Positions 1 through 6,058 are shown, counted from the first letter of the stretch. The stretch: DNA of 9,738 nucleotides from Methanomicrobiaceae archaeon (GCA_030628325.1 DAOVRB010000018.1:1-9738); one strand, 5' to 3'. The notes: generated from the sequence alone by a model not told the origin. Translations and numbers: made by a program.

Positions 1-302
1 ATAGAACCTGCAGCCCTGTTTCTTGCAATGACCTCAAGCGGAATCATCTCCAGCCTGCGAACCAGCATGATATTCTCATCAATCATCTTAATGAAATGCG
101 TTTTTATACCATTCTTCTCAAGGTAACTGAAGAAAAATGAGGAAACAGCTGCATTATATGCTCCTTTCCCGGAAAGGACATCTTTTTTCCCACCATCAAA
201 TGCTGTAATATCATCCCTGAATATTACAACCAGTTCCCCGGGATTTTCAGACAGATAAACAGACTTTGCTTTGCCATTATAAAGAAGTTCAAGTTGACTC
301 AT
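1..302 (-). CDS. purC: SAICAR synthetase PurC, N-terminal 100 residues (partial)
   Basis: Phosphoribosylaminoimidazole-succinocarboxamide synthase, the cytoplasmic ATP-dependent step that joins aspartate to CAIR in purine synthesis. Only the N-terminal 100 codons are present; the gene runs off the left edge. What is seen: an opening LLYNGKAKSVY, matching the family's LYEGKAKxVY nucleotide-binding strand; FRDDITAFDGGKKD, matching the conserved (K/R)DDxTAFDG block; and PLEVIARNRAAGS, matching PLEVIVRNxAAGS. The start is ATG at 302, preceded by GGAG (311-314) at 8-base spacing. It begins only 2 bases after the cofG stop, so it is probably co-transcribed and translationally coupled with cofG. The family assignment is firm; the C-terminal half cannot be judged. 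Confidence 0.93.
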   Translation of the reverse strand, partial: MSQLELLYNGKAKSVYLSENPGELVVIFRDDITAFDGGKKDVLSGKGAYNAAVSSFFFSYLEKNGIKTHFIKMIDENIMLVRRLEMIPLEVIARNRAAGS

Positions 303-320
303 AATTATATCTCCGGATAA
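303..320 (-). promoter_or_regulatory. Shine-Dalgarno of purC overlapping the cofG end
   Basis: On the minus strand GGAG (311-314) lies 8 bases before the purC ATG and inside the last codons of cofG. This fixes the purC start and suggests coupling of the two genes. Confidence 0.7.
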
Positions 321-1300
321 TTAACATTTAAATTTAGATCATGTTCAAGTTTTTTTATTACGCTTTCCAGTCTCTCTGAATACCACCCTTTCCGGATATA
401 CTGCGGGTATATACAGAGACGCTCTCTCAGTGTGAATTCCCCGGCCAGTTTTTTTAATTCATTAATCTGGGGCCAGGGATGCTCAGGGTTTACATAATCA
501 ATAGTAACCGGGGATATACCCCCAAGATCGTTCACACCATAGCTAAGCAGATCTTTTGCATCGGCAAGATTTGGAGGTATCTGAACCGAGACATCAGGCG
601 GAAGGATCTCCCTGGCCATGCGGATAGTGTCATGCATTACATCATTCCCCGGAGCCGGGTAATGTTCCATGGGTGTACCTTCCTTTGGACAGAAGTTCTG
701 TATAATAACTTCCTGAATATGCCCAAAACGTTTGTGCAAATCCTTAATCACTTCCAGTGACTCCTCCCTGTCCTGCACAGATTCACCAATCCCAAGCAAA
801 AGTCCGGTAGTGAACGGGATCTTAAGCCTCCCGGCATTCTCTATCATTTCAATCCTGACAGCAGGATCTTTACCAGGGGAGTTCGCGTGTGCGGAAACAG
901 ATGCTGTTGTCTCAAGCATAAGCCCCATACTTGCATTGACATCCTTTAAGCGCTCCATTTCATCATATGTCATAATACCTGCATTGGTGTGAGGAAGCAG
1001 ACCTCTGTCAATAGCAGCAATGCACATATCATAACAATAATCCAGAATAGTGGAATAACCGATAGCTCCCAGGTACTTTGCAAATCCGGATTCATTCTCA
1101 GGCCTCTCACCAAATGTGAATAATGCCTCGGTACATCCCAGTTCTGCGCTACAATCCAGTGTATGCAACACCTCCTTTGGAGATATTATACAGCCCTCCT
1201 GAACCGGCGTCCTGAAACAACAATACCCACACCGGTTTCTGCAGACTGTCGTCAGTGGCAGAAATGCATTGCGCGAATAGGTGATAACACCATGATGCAT
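305..1300 (-). CDS. cofG: FO synthase subunit CofG (radical SAM)
   Basis: 7,8-didemethyl-8-hydroxy-5-deazariboflavin (FO) synthase subunit 1. With CofH it converts tyrosine and 5-amino-6-ribitylaminouracil to FO, the chromophore of coenzyme F420, the hydride carrier of methanogenesis. The 331-residue protein has the radical SAM cluster motif CX3CX2C at C20, C24 and C27 within VCRNRCGYCCF, followed by FTFGERPE (about 62-69), GLLPHTNAGIM (about 100-110), and ETTA and GLLLGIGES segments typical of CofG. Length fits the family. The ATG at 1300 is the only sensible start, since the next residues are already conserved (ITYSRNAFLPLT). No Shine-Dalgarno is visible. The gene follows fen1 after 84 bases containing a T-run, so it likely has its own promoter, and it leads into purC. 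cofH is not in this window. Confidence 0.95.
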   Translation of the reverse strand: MHHGVITYSRNAFLPLTTVCRNRCGYCCFRTPVQEGCIISPKEVLHTLDCSAELGCTEALFTFGERPENESGFAKYLGAIGYSTILDYCYDMCIAAIDRGLLPHTNAGIMTYDEMERLKDVNASMGLMLETTASVSAHANSPGKDPAVRIEMIENAGRLKIPFTTGLLLGIGESVQDREESLEVIKDLHKRFGHIQEVIIQNFCPKEGTPMEHYPAPGNDVMHDTIRMAREILPPDVSVQIPPNLADAKDLLSYGVNDLGGISPVTIDYVNPEHPWPQINELKKLAGEFTLRERLCIYPQYIRKGWYSERLESVIKKLEHDLNLNVNYPEI

Positions 1301-1365
1301 GGTAATATATCAGTTTTATGTATTCTTGAAACTTCGGACAGGCAGGTATTTTTTTTGCACATATT

Positions 1366-1372
1366 AAAAAAA
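1366..1372 (-). terminator. T-run terminator after fen1
   Basis: On the minus strand a run of seven T occurs 12 bases past the fen1 stop, inside a T-rich stretch (1364-1381). This is the usual archaeal intrinsic terminator form; there is no hairpin. It separates fen1 from cofG. Confidence 0.5.
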
Positions 1373-1384
1373 TTAAAATCCGGA

Positions 1385-2386
1385 TTAAAACCACTGATCA
1401 AGCGTTTTCTGATCTGAACTGACACACATTTTTTCTAAAACTGTCTGCACACGATTCCTTGAAAAGTCATGCATCCCGCATAACATCTCATAAAGTCCAT
1501 TTTCATCAGGTGAAGACCATTTGAGATCATATCCGGTTATATGAGGCGGATTCAAAAAAAAGTCTTTTACAGGACCGGGATCAAATTCAGGCGTTTTTTT
1601 CTCAATGGTTTTTACGAATTCGCCTTTTTTCACAAGTTTAAGAGCGGTCTTTGCACCCACTCCTCTTATGCCTTCATTGAAATCAGTCCCAATCAGGATA
1701 CCTATCTCAATCAGTTCCTCCATGTTTATACCCAGACCGTCAAGAACATCTGAGAGGATAATTCTTTCAGGGCTCACCGTAATTGTCCTCCCCCGAATTT
1801 TCCTTTTGCCACTTACAGTCAGATTCCTGATAAGTTTTGGTGCACCAAACAGTAATGAATCATAATCCTGTGATACAGAATATGATACATCCCCGCGCTG
1901 TACCATCACTGCCGCCTGCGCTTCTCCTTCACTCGGTGCATCAATTACAGGAATCCCCATTAATCCAAGAAGATTTTTTGAACTCTCAACAATTGAGCTG
2001 TCAACCCTGGTTGCTGATCTTGCCTGTTTATATGCCTCCTTTATATCACCTTCCTCAACTGCGCGCGCCCATGCTTCCCGGGCACGCTCACGGACCTCAC
2101 GGCGTTTAACAACCGTATCCTCTTTAAAAAGAGGTGGTTTCCCGTCAAATATGAATACCGGCTGGATTCCTTTCTCAATAAACCCAGAGATCCTGAAAAA
2201 AAGGCCAGACAAATGCGAGGTTATACGCCCTTCATGGTCCATCAGCGGCGTTCCGTCAGGTTGCCTGATAATAGTCAGAAACTGATAGAGTGTATTATTG
2301 CCATCAATTGCAGCGATACCAGGTATTTTATCCCATGCAACAGGCGTTTTGTAATCTGCCAGTATATCCCTTATTGCTACTCCCAT
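1385..2386 (-). CDS. fen: Flap structure-specific endonuclease FEN1
   Basis: 5' flap endonuclease/5'-3' exonuclease of Okazaki-fragment maturation and base-excision repair, working with PCNA. 333 residues, normal for archaea. Metal-binding acidic residues are all present: D28 (IAAIDGNN), D81 (VFIFDGKPP), E153 and E155 (DAPSEGEAQ), D174 and D176 (SQDYDS) and D235 (IGTDFN). A helix-hairpin-helix follows (IRGVGAKTALKLV). The last eight residues, QKTLDQWF, form a textbook PCNA-interacting box (QxxLxxWF). The frame stays open upstream to a GTG at 2416, but ATG 2386 is preferred because it gives the family's N-terminus MGVxIxDIL, in which Gly2 sits near the active site. There is no good Shine-Dalgarno at normal spacing; GGTGAG lies about 21 bases upstream. 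The preceding minus-strand gene ends 39 bases away, so read-through from it is possible. Confidence 0.96.
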   Translation of the reverse strand: MGVAIRDILADYKTPVAWDKIPGIAAIDGNNTLYQFLTIIRQPDGTPLMDHEGRITSHLSGLFFRISGFIEKGIQPVFIFDGKPPLFKEDTVVKRREVRERAREAWARAVEEGDIKEAYKQARSATRVDSSIVESSKNLLGLMGIPVIDAPSEGEAQAAVMVQRGDVSYSVSQDYDSLLFGAPKLIRNLTVSGKRKIRGRTITVSPERIILSDVLDGLGINMEELIEIGILIGTDFNEGIRGVGAKTALKLVKKGEFVKTIEKKTPEFDPGPVKDFFLNPPHITGYDLKWSSPDENGLYEMLCGMHDFSRNRVQTVLEKMCVSSDQKTLDQWF

Positions 2387-2425
2387 AATATTCAGAAATA
2401 AGTATGTCTCACCCACATCAACAGT

Positions 2426-2740
2426 TTAACGATAAACCCGGCGTGATAGCTCACTTACAATTTCACCAACATGGGAAACCATAGAATCACATTTGTTTGA
2501 TACCATCCTGTTAAGTTCATCAAGATTTACCCTCATTGTGCGCTCACGTGCAATGACATTCTCATCAAGGCGTTTAATTTTCATCCCCAGTGAGAGAAAC
2601 AGACCTGCCAGAGAGACCATCATAAGAGTAGTCGCCACAGCAATAATGAGATCCTGCCATAATCTCATTACAAGAGTAAGTGTGGAAATAATAAGGACAA
2701 TTGCCAGAATTATATCAACAAAGTTCTCACGAATATCCAT
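2426..2740 (-). CDS. Small membrane protein: two helices plus C-terminal coiled coil
   Basis: I do not recognise the family. The 104-residue product has two strongly hydrophobic segments (about 7-25 and 31-53) joined by a very short loop (MRLWQD). A polar, charged tail of about 50 residues follows, with leucine/valine/methionine spacing suggesting an amphipathic helix or coiled coil (KIKRLDENV...ELNRMV...VGEIVSELSRRV). The positive cluster KIKR after helix two predicts a cytoplasmic tail and a hairpin topology. The frame is open further upstream (to 2830), but that would cover the start and Shine-Dalgarno of the divergent protease, so ATG 2740 (MDIRENFVD) is chosen. No Shine-Dalgarno; an AT box about 28 bases upstream suggests a leaderless transcript. 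It sits upstream of fen1 in the same direction and head to head with the presenilin-like protease. No function is proposed beyond a possible association with that neighbour. Confidence 0.7.
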   Translation of the reverse strand: MDIRENFVDIILAIVLIISTLTLVMRLWQDLIIAVATTLMMVSLAGLFLSLGMKIKRLDENVIARERTMRVNLDELNRMVSNKCDSMVSHVGEIVSELSRRVYR

Positions 2741-2805
2741 GCATTTAGATAACAACAAACCACTAATTAATGTAACTATTTCTTTCTGATTGTGGAGCAG
2801 TATTA
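2741..2805. promoter_or_regulatory. Divergent promoter region between the small membrane gene and PSH
   Basis: 65 bases between two outward-facing starts. A near-symmetric AT box (about 2762-2773, core TAATTAAT) sits about 28 bases from the minus-strand ATG at 2740 and about 26 bases before position 2793 on the plus strand, so it could serve as TATA element for both directions. On the plus side GGAG (2794-2797) lies 8 bases before ATG 2806; the minus side has no Shine-Dalgarno. Confidence 0.45.
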
Positions 2806-3717
2806 ATGAAACTAAGGGACACAGTACCATTCATCGGGATGCCGCTTATGCTACTCACAGTGCAAATAGGTGCACTTCTCCTGTCTCCTTCTATGAAAGA
2901 AGCAGGCTATGCAGCATTTGAGGATCCTTCATCAGTAACAAACCCGTTGATATTCATCGCAATATTATTGATATTTACAGCGTTTCTTCTTATACTCATA
3001 AAAAAAGGCGGGAAAAAAATAATTGCGGCAATCATAGGTTTTTCAATATTTCTCACATTCGTTTATATATTCGGGGCAGTTGCCGGACAGATTACCGACA
3101 ATACAACAGTCTGGACAGCAATTACCCTGATCGCTTCAACAGGTGCTACAGGTCTCCTCTATTATTACCCTGAGTGGTATGTAATAGATATCTTAGGCAT
3201 TCTTATTTCAGCAGGCGCGGCATCGATCTTCGGCATTTCTCTGGAAATTATGCCTGTTATTATTCTGCTTCTTTTACTGGCAGTATATGATGCAATCTCA
3301 GTATATAAGACAAAACACATGCTTACACTTGCAGAAGGCATTATCGAGATGAAAACACCGATTCTTATCGTTATTCCAAAATCATGGAATTACTCGTACA
3401 TAAAAGAGGGCGTTTCAATTAAAAATGACAAAAAAGACAGAGGAGCTTTCATTATGGGCCTGGGAGACCTGATTATGCCCACAATACTGGTGGTTTCATC
3501 AAATATGTTTTTAAAAGCACCGGAATTTGTATGTAATATTACCATTCCGACAGCAGGTGCAATTATCGGCTCATTCACAGGTCTTTTTGTCCTGTTGTAT
3601 TACGTAAATAAAGGAAACCCACAGGCAGGACTACCCACACTCAATGGTGGAGCAATAATTGGTTTCCTGATCGCCTGTGCAATTACCGGGAGTTTGGGGT
3701 GGATTCCCGGTATTTAA
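2806..3717 (+). CDS. Presenilin/signal peptide peptidase homologue PSH (A22 intramembrane aspartyl protease)
   Basis: Nine-helix-type intramembrane protease of the archaeal PSH group, which cleaves transmembrane helices inside the membrane. 303 residues, very hydrophobic, with segments beginning at about 9, 47, 71, 102, 126, 147, 217, 247 and 283. The two catalytic aspartates are visible: YD at Y161-D162 (LAVYDAISVYKT) and GxGD at G218-D221 (MGLGDLIMP). D162 falls at the same number as in the crystallised Methanoculleus marisnigri PSH (from memory). The third signature, usually PAL, reads P277-T278-L279 in QAGLPTLNGG. A polar loop of about 35 residues (182-216) separates the catalytic helices, as in the family. 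The start at ATG 2806 is supported by GGAG at 8-base spacing. The 3' end overlaps the opposing GTPase gene by 35 bases. Natural substrates of archaeal PSH are unknown. Confidence 0.93.
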   Translation: MKLRDTVPFIGMPLMLLTVQIGALLLSPSMKEAGYAAFEDPSSVTNPLIFIAILLIFTAFLLILIKKGGKKIIAAIIGFSIFLTFVYIFGAVAGQITDNTTVWTAITLIASTGATGLLYYYPEWYVIDILGILISAGAASIFGISLEIMPVIILLLLLAVYDAISVYKTKHMLTLAEGIIEMKTPILIVIPKSWNYSYIKEGVSIKNDKKDRGAFIMGLGDLIMPTILVVSSNMFLKAPEFVCNITIPTAGAIIGSFTGLFVLLYYVNKGNPQAGLPTLNGGAIIGFLIACAITGSLGWIPGI

Positions 3718-4630
3718 GAAGAATTTCAACGATCTCTTCCACTCCTTCCCCTGTTAACGTGGACATATTCGAATAACCCTCCATCTTTTGCATATCTGAT
3801 TTACATACAACTACTTCAACAGGAACCAGGTCTCCGACAACTCTCCGGATTTCCTCAAGTAAATTAATCTGTTCCAAAACAGGATAGCCGCAGGATTCAC
3901 TTGCATCAATAATAAACAGAATAACATCCGCCACATTAGTAATGGCAGTTATTGCCTGATGTTCTATATAATTGCGTTCATGCGCAGGGCGGTCAAGAAT
4001 ACCTGGTGTATCAATAATCTGCATGCGTTCCCTGCCAATATAGCGGTGCCCTACCACAACCTGTTTGGTTGTAAAAGCATAACCGGCAACTTCCGGGTCT
4101 GCGGATGAAACGAGTTTTATGAAGGATGACTTACCCACATTCGGATATCCCGCAACAACAACTGTAAACTCATCACGGATCTCAGGGAGTTTTCTCAGTA
4201 CATTACGTGCCTCATTAAGGAATTTTAAATCTTTGTCAACCTGGTAAACAACTGATGAGATACGTGCCGTCGCCTGTTTCCGGAGCAGGTTTGTATCATC
4301 AGCCTCTTTCATCTGACGGGCGTACATCGTACCAATCGTCCTTGACTGACTGGCAGCCCAGCTAAGTGCCCCCAGTGATTTTTTCATTTTATCCATACCA
4401 AACAGGATGTCCACTATTTCCCGATAGAATACAGGCAGGTCATCAAGTGTAGGAAATTTTTTAACAGTATCATCGAGCTTATCATATATTGAACTGTATA
4501 TTGAACGGACGAACTCTTCATTCGCACGATCCTTATTTCTTTTCTCTTTTTTTAGTGCCGCAGCCCTGCGAAAAGATCTATCAAGAATCTCTTCTGCAGT
4601 CGGAACGGTTGGTACTTTTTCAAATTCCAT
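3683..4630 (-). CDS. NOG1-like GTPase (OBG/HflX-related superfamily, archaeal)
   Basis: GTP-binding protein resembling the archaeal NOG1 branch of the OBG family, whose eukaryotic members act in 60S ribosome assembly. The N-terminal part of about 150 residues is helical and charged (the NOG1 helical bundle). The G domain then shows G1 GYPNVGKS (161-168), G2 around FTTKQ (T187/T188), G3 DTPG (207-210), and a G5-like STLTGEG (290-296). The G4 position, normally NKxD, reads C276-K-S-D279. At 315 residues it lacks the C-terminal extensions of eukaryotic NOG1, as usual in archaea. Start at ATG 4630; there is no nearby alternative and no strong Shine-Dalgarno, though an AT-rich box (CATAAATATAC, 4645-4655) lies just upstream. 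The gene is tail to tail with the PSH gene. A ribosome-assembly role is inferred from the family. Confidence 0.9.
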   Translation of the reverse strand: MEFEKVPTVPTAEEILDRSFRRAAALKKEKRNKDRANEEFVRSIYSSIYDKLDDTVKKFPTLDDLPVFYREIVDILFGMDKMKKSLGALSWAASQSRTIGTMYARQMKEADDTNLLRKQATARISSVVYQVDKDLKFLNEARNVLRKLPEIRDEFTVVVAGYPNVGKSSFIKLVSSADPEVAGYAFTTKQVVVGHRYIGRERMQIIDTPGILDRPAHERNYIEHQAITAITNVADVILFIIDASESCGYPVLEQINLLEEIRRVVGDLVPVEVVVCKSDMQKMEGYSNMSTLTGEGVEEIVEILLKYRESTPNSR

Positions 4631-4678
4631 TGGTGTATAACCCTGTATATTTATGTAATTCCTCTGGGTTAATCATTA

Positions 4679-4810
4679 TTGTACATTTTAGCCGGAAACC
4701 AAACTTCAGGAAATAACCGATCAAACTCAAAAGAAGAATTAATTGCCATAAAAACATCCATGATAGCTTCGCTTCATGCGCTGTCTGATAAAAATGGGAT
4801 TTCATTTTAA
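4679..4810 (+). CDS. Possible small ORF of 43 codons (uncertain)
   Basis: A plus-strand frame opens after a stop at 4670 with TTG at 4679 and ends at TAA 4810. Its second half has protein-like composition, with an alternating charged/hydrophobic stretch (KEELIAIKTSMIASLHALS) that could be an amphipathic helix. There is no ATG before the interior methionine, no clear Shine-Dalgarno and no recognised family. It may be a small gene, the tail of a lost gene, or chance. Its 3' part overlaps the nested inverted repeat. Confidence 0.2.
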   Translation: MYILAGNQTSGNNRSNSKEELIAIKTSMIASLHALSDKNGISF

Positions 4811-4836
4811 TGTTAAATGTGCATGACACGCGAAGC
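4766..4836. repeat. Nested imperfect inverted repeat / potential 71-base stem-loop
   Basis: Outer arms GCTTCGC (4766-4772) and GCGAAGC (4830-4836) pair over 7 bases. After a 1x3 internal loop, TCATGC (4774-4779) pairs with GCATGA (4821-4826). Inside lies a further hairpin AAAATG (4791-4796)/CATTTT (4803-4808) with a 6-base loop. The nesting could form one long stem-loop in RNA or single-stranded DNA. Function is unknown; candidates are an insertion-sequence end, a small RNA or a regulatory element. Confidence 0.4.
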
Positions 4837-4905
4837 GCCACGCCTGTATCCCGGAGATCATAATAAATCAGAGATTTTACAAGCCTGAATTCCCCGTGGG
4901 GCAGG
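4817..4905 (+). mobile_element. Possible decayed IS200/IS605 (TnpB) 3' end, tentative
   Basis: After a TAA at 4814-4816, a 23-codon frame (ATG 4817, second ATG 4823) includes TREAPRLYPGDHNKSEIL and stops at TGA 4886-4888. The stop overlaps an imperfect hairpin: CCTG (4884-4887) pairs with CAGG (4902-4905), with an AATT bulge, then CCCC/GGGG. A short low-complexity protein tail running into a GC-rich, bulged hairpin just past the stop is how right ends of TnpB-type elements look in archaea. No catalytic RuvC or zinc-finger part of TnpB is present, so if this is a remnant it is only the last fragment. The assignment rests on pattern memory and may be wrong. Confidence 0.22.
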
Positions 4906-5122
4906 GCATATTAAGAGGGCATTTCTCACCTATTTTGATGAATAAAGACAGGTCCGACGTTCCCTTGCTCAAATTCAGCAACTAAAATCGGGCACATGTT
5001 TTCAAAAGAATCAATGTATTTTTTGAATCTGGAAAATATCTGATATAATATGCCTAAATGACTGGGAACCCGGGTTACAGGAATTAGAGAAGAAGCGTTC
5101 GCCAGCAATATTATTTAGGAAG

Positions 5123-5135
5123 TTATTAATTTATT
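5123..5135 (+). promoter_or_regulatory. TATA-like box of the CBS regulator
   Basis: TTATTAATTTATT is centred about 27 bases upstream of the ATG at 5157. With no Shine-Dalgarno in between, this is the arrangement of an archaeal leaderless transcript starting at or near the ATG. Confidence 0.5.
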
Positions 5136-5156
5136 GGTGTCTTTTTATCACTCATT

Positions 5157-6035
5157 ATGGATTTGTCGGTTATCCAGAAAGATATCCTTATCACACTGAT
5201 CACTCTCTATCATCAACATTCCTCTGCAATCAAAGGAGAAGAGATCGCAGAGGTATTAAAGCGAAATCCGGGAACTGTCAGAAATCAGATGCAGGCGTTA
5301 AAAGCACTCACTCTTGTAGAGGGTGTACCCGGACCAAAGGGGGGTTATACACCTTCGATTCTTGCATACAAAGTGCTCAATCTAAACAATTATGAGAAAG
5401 AATCAGAAGTCCCGGTCAGGTTCAGGGGAGAAGTTGTAAAAAGCGTAAGCGTTTCTGAAATGGATTTTATAACACTCAGAAACCCGGATCTATGTCATGC
5501 ATTAATCAAACTGATTGGAAGTGTAAAAATTTTTAATATTGGTGATGAAATCACCATCGGACCAACCCCTGTAAATAAACTACTTCTGAAAGGTGAAATT
5601 TACGGAAAAGATGAAGCTGAGCAATCCCTTCTTGTTACAATCATAGAACTAATCTCCCTTCCAAAAAAACAGATTAAACACTATATGAGTAGCCCGATCC
5701 ATACACTGCAAAGCGGTTCCACATTTAAAATGAGCATACATCTGTTTAATATTCATCATATTCACGGCGCCCCTGTAATGGATGGTGACAACATGATAGG
5801 GATAGTTACTCTGAGCGACATTGCCAAAGGGATTGACAGCGGGATGTCCCTTGATACGAGAGTGGATGACATTATGACACATAACGTAGTAATTGCTGAA
5901 TCCAAAATCAATCTCTATGAAGTAATTGGACAATTTAAAGAAGAGAAAATAGGCAGACTTGTAATAATGGAAGAGAACAGACCCGTAGGGATATTAACCC
6001 AGTCAGATGTTATCAGGGTATTTCCTGCTCTCTAA
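5157..6035 (+). CDS. Winged-helix transcriptional regulator with two CBS domains
   Basis: Predicted archaeal transcription factor of the HTH-plus-CBS type (COG2524-like). 292 residues. Residues about 1-75 form a winged helix: a recognition-helix region (GEEIAEVLKRNPGTVRNQMQAL) followed by the wing (LVEGVPGPKGGYTPS). A middle part (about 85-165) has no domain I can name. CBS 1 is about 172-235 (HYMSSPIHTL...MIGIVTLSDI) and CBS 2 about 238-292 (DDIMTHNVVI...PVGILTQSDVI). Both CBS copies keep the T-x-S-D pattern that often contacts the ribose of AMP, ATP or SAM, so an adenosyl ligand is likely. Start at ATG 5157 with a TATA-like box about 27 bases upstream. It is monocistronic, ended by a T-run. 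Target genes are unknown; autoregulation, or control of the divergent 4631-5156 interval, is possible. Confidence 0.88.
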   Translation: MDLSVIQKDILITLITLYHQHSSAIKGEEIAEVLKRNPGTVRNQMQALKALTLVEGVPGPKGGYTPSILAYKVLNLNNYEKESEVPVRFRGEVVKSVSVSEMDFITLRNPDLCHALIKLIGSVKIFNIGDEITIGPTPVNKLLLKGEIYGKDEAEQSLLVTIIELISLPKKQIKHYMSSPIHTLQSGSTFKMSIHLFNIHHIHGAPVMDGDNMIGIVTLSDIAKGIDSGMSLDTRVDDIMTHNVVIAESKINLYEVIGQFKEEKIGRLVIMEENRPVGILTQSDVIRVFPAL

Positions 6036-6051
6036 CCGGTAGTGAATCTCC

Positions 6052-6058
6052 TTTTTTT
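6052..6058 (+). terminator. T-run terminator after the CBS regulator
   Basis: Seven consecutive T starting 17 bases past the stop codon, without a hairpin: the common archaeal terminator form. Confidence 0.5.

Larger units (their letters stand above)
4631..5156. other. 526-base gene-poor interval with structured repeats
   Basis: Lies between the outward-facing starts of the NOG1-like GTPase and the CBS regulator, much longer than the other gaps in this dense window. It holds the GTPase promoter, a short plus-strand frame (4679-4810), a nested inverted repeat (4766-4836), a 23-codon frame followed by a GC-rich hairpin (4817-4905), and the regulator's promoter. Minus-strand frames of 73 codons (4620-4841) and 60 codons (4926-5108, TTG start) exist but lack ribosome sites and recognisable motifs, so they are not called as genes. 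Possible explanations are decayed mobile-element debris, a small RNA gene or regulatory DNA; the sequence alone does not decide. Confidence 0.6.

Noticed and set aside
1349..1356. Eight-T run on the plus strand between fen1 and cofG
   Set aside because: No plus-strand gene ends here, so it is not called as a terminator; read on the minus strand it is only an A-run.
732..1417. Plus-strand open frames across cofG and its upstream gap
   Set aside because: They are antisense shadows of a strongly conserved gene and have no motifs or ribosome sites.
2387..2416. Ten-codon N-terminal extension of FEN1 from GTG 2416
   Set aside because: FEN1 proteins start MGVxIxDIL with Gly2 near the active site; ATG 2386 gives exactly that, and the extension has no ribosome site at proper distance.
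2741..2830. 30-codon N-terminal extension of the small membrane protein
   Set aside because: It would overlap the start and Shine-Dalgarno of the divergent PSH gene, and ATG 2740 has a TATA-like box at leaderless spacing.
4620..4841. 73-codon minus-strand reading frame with a hydrophobic stretch
   Set aside because: No ribosome site, overlaps the GTPase start by 11 bases, contains both arms of the inverted repeat and has no recognisable motif; most likely chance.
4936..4990. TGATGA resembling a C box of a C/D guide RNA
   Set aside because: No CTGA D/D' box at suitable spacing and no C' box, so no guide-RNA architecture.
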